From Microcoleus sp. CAWBG506 (GTDB lineage: Bacteria > Cyanobacteriota > Cyanobacteriia > Cyanobacteriales > Microcoleaceae): a stretch of 64,000 bases of DNA. This document shows, in pieces, positions 54,501 to 63,265 of this stretch. A program made the position numbers and the translations under genes. The notes below the pieces were generated by a model that was not told the origin of the DNA, did no database searches, and saw nothing but the letters and a program-made list of their open reading frames with translations. Where the stretch lies: positions 1 to 64,000 of the forward strand of contig JAHREW010000032.1 of the NCBI GenBank assembly GCA_020883125.1, given 5' to 3'. The stretch's first letter is position 1. Each line of letters starts with the position of its first letter.

Positions 54501-57500
54501 ATTCTACAAAGAGAACAGGCTTGGCTATATCAGTAATGGGTTTAAGAGTTTTAAGAATTTCCTTGTCATGCCCTTCACAGTCAAGCTTGATTAAACTCAA
54601 TTTTTTCAAGATATCTTCGTAGTCGTGACCAAATTGGCTCTCCAAGAAAGCAACTAAGTTAACGCCCTTAACTTGGATATTCGCGGCATTTTGATTAGTG
54701 GCATTCCACCCGAACTGGTCATATCCGCCATTGCAACAGGCTGAGTCACCATAGGTGAATTCATACAAACCTTCTTGTTCCATTATTGCTACATCAAAAC
54801 TCTTTATGTTCATGCACTCCCTATTTAGGTATTGGTTAACTTCAAGTACCTGGAAAACATGAGGATTGGGTTCAAACGCCAGCACCATTCCCTCTGAGCC
54901 AGTCAGGAGAGACATTGGTAATGTAGTATCCCCACTGTGAGCGCCAATGTCTATCGCAATCGTTCCTGGCTTAATATACTCATCCCATCTTGCAGTTTTC
55001 AGGTAGTACAAAGATTGTGAAGACCAATCCCGACTTATTTCATTGGGGTGATTCCATTCTGCATAGATAAACGAACCATAATTATCTAAAACATCCTTAA
55101 CTTCTATCTTTTCAATTTTTCGGATGTAAGGCTTTTGCTTGTAGAACTCAATATCTCTTTCTAATTGGTGGTCATCTATGACCTTTTTAAATATCCCCTG
55201 ACTTTCTTGAGACGGACTATTTTTTAATTTCTTTGATAGCCGTTTGAAAGCTGAATAATAAATTTTTCTCCAGTTGACATCATAATTGGCAAAACCAGAA
55301 TTTTTATCGTCTACATAATCCACTGGTAAAATGACTGGTGCTAGAGCATTCTCTCGGACTGAGGATGACCATGTAGTTGTGACAGCATTCCACCGAGTAG
55401 CATCAACTCCATAAATAATACCAGGCTTGTTATTAACCCATATCGGAAATGTCAAACCAGCTCCTTCTGGTGCTATATAAAAATCAACAGCTTTAGCCCA
55501 TACCGACTTTTCATAATTGCTAGATTCATTTAAATTGTATATCTCGACCTGAGAAGGTATGAGCGTTCGGATTTGAGCCAAAATTTCTTTCACTTTAACA
55601 ATTTCCTCATCCGCTCTTTTATCATCTCTTTCTGGCTTGCCCCAACCATCAAAGACAATCCCTAAATTAGGAAAGTCAGCCAAGAGGCTGTTAATAATAC
55701 TGGCTATTCCTTCTACCTGAGATAACCAGACTCGATAATGACAGCGAATTCCCATCCAAATAAGCGGAGAGTGATTTTTGGCTTTTTCTATTTCTTGCAA
55801 CAATTTTGGAGAGCATTGTTTAACTGCTCCCTGATAGATACGATTGGCTAAATCTTCTTTGACAATTGCATCAGTCGGCCATACTGCTACTGACTTATTA
55901 ACCAAAATAGTTTCAAACAGAGTTTCAGGTTCTGGTAAGTTGATTATTTTTTCCCCATCTATTTCTGGATAAGTTGCCCCCAGATTGAGATATTCAAAAT
56001 ATCCGATTAAAAACTTCTCTATTTTCTGCAAATTTCCACTTTCATGCAGATACTGAATCCCCGACAACTCATTCCAGATGAAGTGAGCTATATTATTCAT
56101 ATAACCTATGACAGTCACCACATCTTTCTTTTGATCGTGGGAAATATAGGATTTGACTAACTGCCAGCAACTAACCATTTTACTCTTTAGAATATTTATG
56201 ATTCGCTCTTCACTGGCATGACAAGTATGCCTTGGCACAAAGGTGATAACTAGCTCTCGACTAGGCAAGTAAATAAAGCTTTTATCTCCCACCGGAGCTA
56301 CAGCACATACTAAGTAAAATACTTCAACACCTACAAAACGGTAAATGAATATAGAATGACTACCTAAATTTATTTCGGGATGGGGGTGGTGACAAATAAA
56401 TGATTGATTAGACCTGAGAATTCTGCCACTAAAAGGACAAATTGCATATACATAACCAGTCTCCACGATACTCTGTTGAAAATATCTGCCTTTTTTCGCA
56501 TCATGTGGGCTTTTGTCTTCCCTTAAATGCTTACCCCCTGTACGGGATAGTTGAATAGGACTGGAAACATCAAAAGAATTGATGTATATCTCTTCTAGTT
56601 CTATATCATCTTTTCCCACTAATTCTAAGTTAGCGAGAGACAAACCTTCTTGTTCAAGAAAACCGCGATCGGAATCCGTCAAAGACCACAAATTAATGAC
56701 TTGGTAGTGACTTCTTTCACTAAAATGCTTGTAGGTAGCTTCTGAGGTGATTTCTGTTGGGAAATCCTGGCTATCCTCATTAAGGATGCCTAGCTGATTT
56801 AGCCCCCGCCATATTGTTTCATAAATCTCTCCTTCACAGAGTTGTTTTTTAGATGCTTTCTGCAATATAGCGCTCGCCTCAGTTGTTAACCCTTTTTTTG
56901 CGAGAACTATAGCTAAGTTATGATGAGCTTTTACTGCTAAATAGGAATCACTTTCAAGTAACCGATCGTAACAAGCAATAACCTGTTTCTCTAAACCGCG
57001 ATCGATTAAGCTAACTACTAATTCTCTAAAAGCTTCCGGTTCTTGCCAATTTGCGATCGCTTTTGCCAAATAATTTGCTGGGTCTAGTTCCCCAGCACGA
57101 GCATAAGCTGAAAGAGCTTGTTTTTGTTGACCTTTCGCTTGTAGACTCTTTCCTAAACTGAAATAATAATCTGCACCAGGCTGATAGATTAAAGTTAGTT
57201 CTATACTGTTAACTTTGAAAAGCAGCCCTTCTCCCCAGAAACGAATTTCTAAATCTTGAGCATCTCGGTCGTTAATAAAATCTATGAAAAATTCATGATT
57301 GTTTTGATGCTCATTATAAACCTTCTCTTCATAAATCACCAAGCCTTTATTCACTGCCACATCAAACTTAAACCAAACCTTTCCAGAATTGCTATCGTCT
57401 TGGCTCAGACTATAATCTGAGTTGTCCAGGTCTATCTTAAGTCTATATAAACCATAGGGCAAACTGATATAAGGTCCATAGCAAAGTTGCCCATAATTTT

Positions 57501-59619
57501 CTGTCTGGCAAACTAGCTGCTGACCAGCTTGTGTTTGCATAAGCTGTCCTGAAATCAGAGTAAAATCTTCTGGGTTAATTCGCCAATTCTCGATCCCATC
57601 TAAGTTGCTTAAAAAACATTTCTTGCTGGTGAATTCTGGGTAAATATCTACCAACTTTCGCCATTGTGCGATCGCCTCTACCATATTACCCCTTTCTGCC
57701 AAAGTTTCACAAACTTTTAGCAGGTTTTGAATACTCTTTTCTAGTTGATGTTTGACTTGGCTTATTTCCTTTTTAAGAATATCTAGGTGAATGTCTGCTT
57801 GTTTAAAATCTCCCCCTATTTTAGCCATCAGTGCTGTCTGTCTAGGCTGAAGAAAGTGCCGATACTTAAGAATATTATTTCTCAAAAATTCAGGTACATC
57901 TTTACCATCTATGTCTCTGACATCGAAATAAAACTCACCTGATGCTTCCATTTCCAAGCTAGGTCTACATACGTCATATTTAATTTTTTCAATACCTCTT
58001 GCTTGTGAATCATCCCCTTCTTTATGTGCAAAACTTTGTAATTTATACCTACGGGATAAGTCTGAACCAAACCAACTAAATGACCAGCCACCCTTAACTA
58101 TGTATGGATGTTCAAAATACTGGTTACTATTGATGTAACCAGAACGCTTGTAAGCGGGATCGCCCATGTCTAACCCTGTGTTGATTTTGTCTGAATACCT
58201 AACTTTAGTGTAAGTTCTAACTTTAAAGTCTTTATATTTACAAGCAACAGTTCCGCACCACCACTCACTGTATAGATTATCTAAATGACCGTGATACAAA
58301 TCTTGAACAAATATGACAAATTCATGATCTTTAAGTAATTCAATAGCTTCAATCAGCTTTTCTTTGCGGGGAATTTCATCACAGTCATTGACTAGGATAA
58401 TATCCTCATCTTTGCAATCAATAGAATTTAATACCCTACTTATACAATTTTTTTGATGAACGTCAAGAGGCCATGCTTGGAGATGAACAGGTTGACTGTA
58501 GTCAATTTCAGGCATATCATCCACAACATAGTGAATGATTTTATCGTGATACTCAGCAAACTCATGGCTGAATTCTTGGTAATAAAGTGGCTTGGGGTTG
58601 CCGCTAAAGGTTTTTGTAGCTTCTACTAAAATAAACTTATCTACAACATCCTTGAGTTCTTCTATCCTAATTCTGAGCACATCTAATTCATTGAAAAAGG
58701 CAAAACAGTCATAAATGCGAGGCCGCTTTTGATTGGCTTTCATATTGGGATTGAGCTTAAAAGCCTTGTAGTAACAGAGGCTGGCTTCGGTTGTGTTTCC
58801 TCGAGCTGCTAGTGCTTCTCCTAAGTTATAGTAAGATTCGTCAGAGTTGGGACTCAGTTCAAGAGCATGACGCAAAGTATCGATCGCCCCGTCTAAATCC
58901 CCGTGCTTAATTAATAATTCCCCTAAGCGATAATGAGCTTGCACGTCATCAGGATTTAACTCAGTAATGCGGCGATAAGAAGCGATCGCCTCTTCCCACT
59001 GCTCAAGTTTGACCAATGTCTTCCCTAACTGCAACCAAACTTCAAAGTTATCCGGTTGAATCTCTAAGAGTTTGCGATAAGCCTCTACATCATCTGGATT
59101 TAACTCAATGACCTGCCGATAAGAAACAATCGCCCCCTCCAAATCCAACTGAGTCCGCTGTTGTAATACTTCCCCCAGTCTATACTGAATCCAATCCGCC
59201 CCTGGTTCAAGCTCACTAGCATGACGGAAAGCCGCGATCGCATCATCTAATTGACCCAAATTCACCAAACCTTGCCCCAACCCATAGTAAGAGCCGAAAT
59301 GTGCAGGATTAAGTTCAATGGCACGGCGGAAAGCAACCACCGCTTCCTCCCACTGCTGTTGTCTATCTAAGGCATCTCCCAAATGATGATAGGACCAAGA
59401 GAAATCCGGTTTAAGTTCTATGGCGCGACTAAAAGCTGCGATCGCTTCCTGGAATTGACCTACTTTTGCTAAAGCTTCCCCTAAATTGTGGTAAGACCAA
59501 GAGCAGTCAGGATTTAGCTCAATGGCAAGACGGTAGGCTGCGATCGCTTCTTCTAGTTTTCCCTCTTGCAGAAATTGATTGCCTTTGTCCAACTCAGTCA
59601 CAGCCATTTGCTCGTTCAT
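51508..59619 (-). CDS. Giant modular TPR-glycosyltransferase-methyltransferase, 2703 aa
   Basis: This is one uninterrupted frame. Approximate residues: TPR ~5-290 (FLQEGKLEEAIAAYRLAIEL); GT17-like ~297-595 (YDCFAFFNELDVLRIRIEEL, VNDCDEIPRKEK); beta module 1 ~675-815 (YGPYISLPYGLYRLKIDL); TPR; a GT61-related domain ~975-1460 (NNIAHFIWNELSG; APEGAGLTFPIWVNNKPG); FkbM methyltransferase ~1480-1775 (AIDIGAHSGDTTLPMSLLTG, LIKLDCEGHDKEIL); beta module 2 ~1866-2010, a clear duplicate of module 1; TPR ~2050-2300; and a GT61-like C-domain ~2440-2660 (NYYHWMIDHLPKYG, VVIGIHGAGLTNLVF). There is no signal peptide, so it acts in the cytosol or at the membrane. It may build and methylate one glycan in an assembly-line fashion (inference). 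HIP1 sites crowd the 5' end and seem absent from about 51.5 to 57 kb. Confidence 0.8.
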   Translation of the reverse strand: MNEQMAVTELDKGNQFLQEGKLEEAIAAYRLAIELNPDCSWSYHNLGEALAKVGQFQEAIAAFSRAIELKPDFSWSYHHLGDALDRQQQWEEAVVAFRRAIELNPAHFGSYYGLGQGLVNLGQLDDAIAAFRHASELEPGADWIQYRLGEVLQQRTQLDLEGAIVSYRQVIELNPDDVEAYRKLLEIQPDNFEVWLQLGKTLVKLEQWEEAIASYRRITELNPDDVQAHYRLGELLIKHGDLDGAIDTLRHALELSPNSDESYYNLGEALAARGNTTEASLCYYKAFKLNPNMKANQKRPRIYDCFAFFNELDVLRIRIEELKDVVDKFILVEATKTFSGNPKPLYYQEFSHEFAEYHDKIIHYVVDDMPEIDYSQPVHLQAWPLDVHQKNCISRVLNSIDCKDEDIILVNDCDEIPRKEKLIEAIELLKDHEFVIFVQDLYHGHLDNLYSEWWCGTVACKYKDFKVRTYTKVRYSDKINTGLDMGDPAYKRSGYINSNQYFEHPYIVKGGWSFSWFGSDLSRRYKLQSFAHKEGDDSQARGIEKIKYDVCRPSLEMEASGEFYFDVRDIDGKDVPEFLRNNILKYRHFLQPRQTALMAKIGGDFKQADIHLDILKKEISQVKHQLEKSIQNLLKVCETLAERGNMVEAIAQWRKLVDIYPEFTSKKCFLSNLDGIENWRINPEDFTLISGQLMQTQAGQQLVCQTENYGQLCYGPYISLPYGLYRLKIDLDNSDYSLSQDDSNSGKVWFKFDVAVNKGLVIYEEKVYNEHQNNHEFFIDFINDRDAQDLEIRFWGEGLLFKVNSIELTLIYQPGADYYFSLGKSLQAKGQQKQALSAYARAGELDPANYLAKAIANWQEPEAFRELVVSLIDRGLEKQVIACYDRLLESDSYLAVKAHHNLAIVLAKKGLTTEASAILQKASKKQLCEGEIYETIWRGLNQLGILNEDSQDFPTEITSEATYKHFSERSHYQVINLWSLTDSDRGFLEQEGLSLANLELVGKDDIELEEIYINSFDVSSPIQLSRTGGKHLREDKSPHDAKKGRYFQQSIVETGYVYAICPFSGRILRSNQSFICHHPHPEINLGSHSIFIYRFVGVEVFYLVCAVAPVGDKSFIYLPSRELVITFVPRHTCHASEERIINILKSKMVSCWQLVKSYISHDQKKDVVTVIGYMNNIAHFIWNELSGIQYLHESGNLQKIEKFLIGYFEYLNLGATYPEIDGEKIINLPEPETLFETILVNKSVAVWPTDAIVKEDLANRIYQGAVKQCSPKLLQEIEKAKNHSPLIWMGIRCHYRVWLSQVEGIASIINSLLADFPNLGIVFDGWGKPERDDKRADEEIVKVKEILAQIRTLIPSQVEIYNLNESSNYEKSVWAKAVDFYIAPEGAGLTFPIWVNNKPGIIYGVDATRWNAVTTTWSSSVRENALAPVILPVDYVDDKNSGFANYDVNWRKIYYSAFKRLSKKLKNSPSQESQGIFKKVIDDHQLERDIEFYKQKPYIRKIEKIEVKDVLDNYGSFIYAEWNHPNEISRDWSSQSLYYLKTARWDEYIKPGTIAIDIGAHSGDTTLPMSLLTGSEGMVLAFEPNPHVFQVLEVNQYLNRECMNIKSFDVAIMEQEGLYEFTYGDSACCNGGYDQFGWNATNQNAANIQVKGVNLVAFLESQFGHDYEDILKKLSLIKLDCEGHDKEILKTLKPITDIAKPVLFVEWFAFFNQEQTDDLFHTIQNLGYSCYNPVTLELLEADNSKKIPDILCLPNQSSEIPRSDIFIAVSNQRDMYGKIGYPVNVRVSSTEKSTPHILEKKNLESTIEPMLADMKQVKSEDEKISVWQQINAELAKVNNLELAIIQWRKALEIIPDLNKESTFLDRLSAINTIIINPEQLILFQAEIIATSTGRQLICRAGNYGMVSFGPYINLHDGLYKVKINLNFENTSVNQYHENREVGLEFDVASQKGFVIYRDDIDIHQQSYQFYIELLNAKDLEIRFYAKGIAFSVNLIEIIWLYQPEETTDGANYYIYLGKSLQRQEQIKSSFLAYLKAAELNSKYLLEAISVYKKISISPQTETEIYARFCLLVTSNIKSMDELPDGWWHQVDWWQIGDFFSSNGFFNEAIQLYHQAFLKEPNIALAYKKQAESLTMQNKLDEQTDWKNKFFMAFIKEEPDYFNIYVYLARFLLSRDKWDEAVYAYKKALKLTNNNTDIVQEISFNLNYALAQKSEPEIAIDLLKKCLDISPNDEWNGKVYAQMGECFLLLNLIHRAIEYYEKSLLISANNFVACLGFAKCLIKQDKLDEAEYYLKHIVGYRDRTTYQEAITILKYIADIKNNIKIPKVQIDYQIEGISLFLKGSYYTTKEWAISFKSNQFVQYLDLEPREIKEFPNSYGFWSKQDLPNNFVATLPKGRYLQFGERNAPTFLTTIDFYVVTFENKVLLDASQGNLKNNIHLCNVYAPPVYYVEGTVAVISGFSVMNYYHWMIDHLPKYGLMEKAGIDFTKVDKIVVTEYSSFHKETLDILGVTPSKIIDTLDGYSHIGADRLIVTPPNANFRRSSINFLRNRLMSSISKFTSEQPQRIYISRRLASKRKFINENEVIEVLEKLGFVIIDAELLSVAEQISLFAGAKVVIGIHGAGLTNLVFCNSGTKVIELFLGNMNIPTCYHYYWMCCYLDLEYYFMIAEVYLNSAQLVKLLDIDEAILNIDSLKDILKSAGVT

Positions 59620-59742
59620 TTTGCCAAGTTACTTTAAAGTTATTAATATGATGTTTAGACCCAGCAGCTTGGCTGAATTTATAACTATCGACTTTTGTAT
59701 CATACATCCTTGATTATTGTCAACATATCGTTAACTCGCTTG

Positions 59743-59809
59743 AGGTCTGGTATAATTGGGACGGTAACGGCTGGAGTCCACTAGGGGCGAGCGGGCAAAA
59801 CTTGTTCCA
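59743..59809 (+). repeat. Partial, diverged third copy of the protease-gene upstream repeat
   Basis: GAGGTCTGGTATAATTGGG to GCGGGCAAAACTTGTTCC resembles 50463-50530. It lies ~1.5 kb upstream of the intact protease-like gene, and the TnpB element now stands between them, so it probably marks that gene's original upstream region. No gene is seen from 59620 to 60025; the last 200 bp may be the TnpB left end. Confidence 0.5.
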
Positions 59810-60025
59810 TGTAGTAAAATGAGCTAGTACCTAGCTAGCGATTAAATAGACAAGGTGGTACACTTATAGACAAATCTACGACCATTTTGTTCAAACCCTG
59901 CGCGATTCCCAAAAAAGCTTGGATTCTCAGTAAAGACACTCGCTTTCGCTGGGATGTTTCGGGGAAGTTACCAACCAAACGCACCCTGTCGGGTCATCGG
60001 TGAAATCGAGTGTTGAGGTCGAACA

Positions 60026-61102
60026 ATGCTTTTATCCATCAAAACAAAGTTAAAGCTAAACAAGAGTCAGGCAACAATTATGAGCAAACACGCAGGAATA
60101 GCGAGGTTTACTTATAACTGGGGATTGGCTACTTGGAGCAACCTTTACAAAGATGGAGTAGCGCCCAACAAATACCTGCTTAAGAAATTCTTCAACAATC
60201 ATGTGAAACCTGAGTTTACATGGATTAAAGAAACAGGAATCTGCCAGAAGATAACTCAATACGCTTTTGACAATCTTGGAGACTCTTTCTCCTTATTTTT
60301 CTCGAAACAAGGTGGATATCCTAAGTTCAAGAAAAAAGGACATCACGACTGTTTCACGATAGATGCAGGCGGTAAGCCTATTCCTGTGGGCGGTACGTCT
60401 ATAAAGTTACCGACAATCGGCTGGGTGAAAACTCATGAAGGACTACCTCACACGACTTGCAAGTCAATTACTATTTCACGTACTGCCGATAGTTGGTTTA
60501 TCGCCTTTGCTTATGAACAAAATCATGAACCGACCATCAAAAGTCATGACGTAGTAGGAGTTGATTTGGGAGTAAAAGAGTTAGCTACCCTTTCAACGGG
60601 CGTAGTATTTCCCAACCCAAAACACTACAAATCGCATCAGGCAAAACTCAAGAGATTATCAAGAGTTCTGGCGAGAAAGGTAAAAGGTTCTGGAAATAGA
60701 CAAAAAGCTAAAGTCCAGCTAGGGAAACATCATGCAAAAATAGCAAACCTGAGAAAAAACACTCTGCATCAAATCACTACTTACTTATGCAAAAACCACG
60801 CAACGATAGTAGTAGAAGATTTGAAGGTCAGTGGGATGCTAAAGAATCACAAGCTAGCGCAGGTAATAGCTGACTGTGGATTCCATGAATTCAAACGTCA
60901 GTTAGAATACAAGGCTAAAAAGTTTGGTTGTGAAATAGTCATTGCCGACCGTTGGTTTCCCTCAAGCAAAACCTGTTCAAATTGCGGACATATACAAGAT
61001 ATGCCACTAAAAGAAAGGACTTACAACTGTGGAAGTTGCGGTCATTCGATGGACAGGGATTTGAACGCAGCAATTAATTTATCGCGGTTGGCTAAATCGT
61101 GA
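60026..61102 (+). CDS. tnpB: TnpB RNA-guided nuclease of an IS200/IS605-family (IS1341-type) element
   Basis: The protein is 358 aa, compact for the family. The split RuvC site is complete: D180 in VVGVDLGVKELATL, E264 in TIVVEDLKVSGML and D345 in DRDLNAAINL. The zinc ribbon CSNCG...CGSCG lies just before the last motif, and the N-terminus has the usual KTKLKLNKSQ and TYNWGLA. TnpB proteins use an RNA from the right end of the element to cut DNA and help keep the element. No tnpA lies beside it. A GAGG box precedes the ATG. Confidence 0.93.
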   Translation: MLLSIKTKLKLNKSQATIMSKHAGIARFTYNWGLATWSNLYKDGVAPNKYLLKKFFNNHVKPEFTWIKETGICQKITQYAFDNLGDSFSLFFSKQGGYPKFKKKGHHDCFTIDAGGKPIPVGGTSIKLPTIGWVKTHEGLPHTTCKSITISRTADSWFIAFAYEQNHEPTIKSHDVVGVDLGVKELATLSTGVVFPNPKHYKSHQAKLKRLSRVLARKVKGSGNRQKAKVQLGKHHAKIANLRKNTLHQITTYLCKNHATIVVEDLKVSGMLKNHKLAQVIADCGFHEFKRQLEYKAKKFGCEIVIADRWFPSSKTCSNCGHIQDMPLKERTYNCGSCGHSMDRDLNAAINLSRLAKS

Positions 61103-61200
61103 AAGCTTGCCCAGGGATAGCCGCTCCCATGCTCCCGATGAAGCAAGAAGCAAATGTCTAGACTTGTCTAGTATTTGTATAGCAGGTGCAAAAGTCTGAA
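61060..61200 (+). ncRNA. Candidate omega (reRNA) guide RNA and right end of the TnpB element
   Basis: In IS605-type elements the guide RNA overlaps the tnpB 3' end and runs to the element's right end. Here the 3' end of tnpB is followed by GGGATAGCCGCTCCC and CTAGACTTGTCTAG (61158-61171, perfect 6-bp arms), both able to form hairpins. The exact boundary and guide are not readable without copies to compare; the coordinates are approximate. Confidence 0.35.
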
Positions 61201-61287
61201 TCGCGACGGTAATGGGCAAAGTAGCCCTAATACCTAAATTTACTGAAGCACAGATTATTTTATACAATACAAAAAAGTGATTTAATT

Positions 61288-61896
61288 ATGGAAGCAGAAT
61301 ATCCGACAGCTAGTGATTGGTATAAAGCTCATCGCCGGGAGTTAAAAAAATATAGGGGCGAGTGGATAGCTTACAATCATCAGGGGATAATTAGTCACGA
61401 TCGCGATTATGACAAAATGAAGAGTGGTATCGATCCAAGCTGGTCAAGCTTAGATTATGTAATTGAGCGTATATTTGAAAGCGAGTTTGTAGAACCTATC
61501 CGCTTTTATCCTGTGAGAATGAGGACATTAAAAGCTCACGATTGGCAACCTAAGTATGAGTTAATAATGAAGTCTCAGAACGCAGTGAAAGTGAAAATAC
61601 TTGTTGATTCGGGCGCTGAACTTAGTTTAATTACCAAGAAATTAGGGAGGGATTTAGGCTGTGCTAAGGCGGAAGGAGAAATTAATAATAAAGCAGAAGG
61701 AGTAGGTGGCAGTATTGAATATCTATTACGACAGGTAGAAATGGAGTTGGATGGTCATATTTTCACCGCGCCTGTAGCTTGGGCACAAACAGATTTTTGT
61801 GAGGAGATTCTTTTAGGTAGGGAGGTAGTGTTTGACTTGTTTGATATAGAATTTAAGCAAGCTGACGAGACGATTATTTTTAAGCGACGAACATAG
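61288..61896 (+). CDS. Retropepsin-like aspartyl protease family protein
   Basis: The protein is 202 aa. It has an N-terminal ~100-residue helical/basic part (TASDWYKAHRRELKKYRGEW) and a C-terminal single-copy aspartyl protease fold: ILVDSGAELSLITKKLGRDL with the D-S-G motif, then GVGGSIEYLL, HIFTAPVAWAQ and ILLGREVVFDLFDIEF, the hydrophobic-hydrophobic-Gly segment. Such proteins would act as homodimers. It is the intact relative of the broken gene at 50661. The TnpB element ends about 90 bp upstream and may have replaced its promoter. Confidence 0.8.
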   Translation: MEAEYPTASDWYKAHRRELKKYRGEWIAYNHQGIISHDRDYDKMKSGIDPSWSSLDYVIERIFESEFVEPIRFYPVRMRTLKAHDWQPKYELIMKSQNAVKVKILVDSGAELSLITKKLGRDLGCAKAEGEINNKAEGVGGSIEYLLRQVEMELDGHIFTAPVAWAQTDFCEEILLGREVVFDLFDIEFKQADETIIFKRRT

Positions 61897-61965
61897 TGAA
61901 CTGTCTTAGTAGTGAGTCCAGTGCTTTACTCTAATTGACAAGGCTGTGAGTCAATAGCACGGGTA

Positions 61966-62006
61966 TGCGATCGCCTCTTCTAGTTTTCCCTCTTGTAGCA
62001 AATTAT
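61966..62006 (-). pseudogene. Relic of a TPR-glycosyltransferase gene 5' end
   Basis: The + strand sequence is nearly identical to 59538-59580 within the giant gene's first TPR unit. Translated on the minus strand it gives LLQEGKLEEAIAYP, matching FLQEGKLEEAIAAY. No longer frame surrounds it, so it is a short leftover. The remaining 61897-62188 sequence shows no gene. Confidence 0.6.
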
Positions 62007-62188
62007 TTCATAAATGCAACGATAATTCTCAGTTATCAAGTTAAACCTGCAAAAAATAGAGCCTTAATCGAATTTAGGGAACACTTGAGCGAATGTCAAG
62101 TCAACTAGCAAAACTTGATTGCAGTGTATCCACAGATATATTAAACCGAGTAAGCACCAACATCATCTAAAAAATTCGAGGTAATTAT

Positions 62189-63148
62189 ATGAAAAAAGCA
62201 GTAATTTGTGGTATATCCGGCCAAGACGGAGCTTATTTAGCGAAATTGCTCCTCGAAAAAGGCTACTCAGTCTGTGGCACATCGCGAGATGCCCAAATGT
62301 CAACCTTCAACAACCTCACGCGCTTAGGCATCCGCGACTCAGTAAAGCTAGAATCCATGTCCCTCAACGATTTTCGCAGCGTTTTGCAAGTCCTGAGCAA
62401 AATTCAGCCAGATGAGGTGTACAATCTAGCTGGTCAGACTTCCGTAGGGCTGTCCTTCGAGCAACCAGTGGAAACCCTAGAAAGCATTGCCACCGGGACA
62501 CTGAATCTCCTAGAGGCCATCCGTTTTAGTGGAGGAAAAATAAAACTATATAATGCCAGCTCTAGCGAATGCTTTGGCGACACTGGAGGCAAAGCCGCCG
62601 AGGAAAGCACCCCATTTCATCCCAGAAGTCCCTATGCAGTTGCGAAAGCAACAGCATTTTGGGAAGTAGCGAATTATCGGGAAGCCTACAATTTGTTTGC
62701 TTGTTCTGGTATCCTATTTAATCACGAATCACCTCTGAGGCCGGCACGGTTTGTGACCCAAAAAATTGTATCAGTAGCTTGCCGGATTGTGGCGGGTAGT
62801 CCAGAAAAGCTGCAATTGGGGGATATTTCTGTACAGCGGGACTGGGGTTGGGCACCCGAATACGTGGAAGCAATGTATCTAATGTTGCAGCAGTCAGAAC
62901 CCGATGATTATGTAATTGCTACTGGGGAGAGCCATGCCTTAAAAGAATTTGTTGCTCAAGCCTTTGCCACTTTGGGATTAGACTGGGAGGAACATACAGT
63001 TATAGATACCAGTTTGTACAGACCGACAGAAATTGCACTGGGCAAAGGCAACCCTGCTAAGGCGAAGCAAAAGTTAGGTTGGCGGGCAAAATATAAAATG
63101 CACGATGTAGTAAAAATGATGGTGGAGACCCAAAAGGCTAATTTTTAA
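62189..63148 (+). CDS. gmd: GDP-mannose 4,6-dehydratase
   Basis: The protein is 319 aa. It has KKAVICGISGQDGAYLAKLL, the Gmd form of the Rossmann motif, YNLAGQTSVGLSFEQP, the catalytic NASSSECFGD and Y-x-x-x-K in SPYAVAKATAFWEV, and ILFNHESPLRPARFVTQKI, a Gmd hallmark. It makes GDP-4-keto-6-deoxymannose, the precursor of fucose, rhamnose or perosamine. A GAGG box precedes the ATG. In many cyanobacteria a fucose synthase follows; here a glycosyltransferase starts next. Confidence 0.93.
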   Translation: MKKAVICGISGQDGAYLAKLLLEKGYSVCGTSRDAQMSTFNNLTRLGIRDSVKLESMSLNDFRSVLQVLSKIQPDEVYNLAGQTSVGLSFEQPVETLESIATGTLNLLEAIRFSGGKIKLYNASSSECFGDTGGKAAEESTPFHPRSPYAVAKATAFWEVANYREAYNLFACSGILFNHESPLRPARFVTQKIVSVACRIVAGSPEKLQLGDISVQRDWGWAPEYVEAMYLMLQQSEPDDYVIATGESHALKEFVAQAFATLGLDWEEHTVIDTSLYRPTEIALGKGNPAKAKQKLGWRAKYKMHDVVKMMVETQKANF

Positions 63149-63265
63149 TAAATTAGTCACTCTTATACCAAATATCTACTCAACCCAAAATTAAAGTTAA
63201 TTGGGTAGAAATTAAATAGTGTGAAAGCCTATTCATAAACCTTGAGTGAGCAAAAAGCAAGACGA

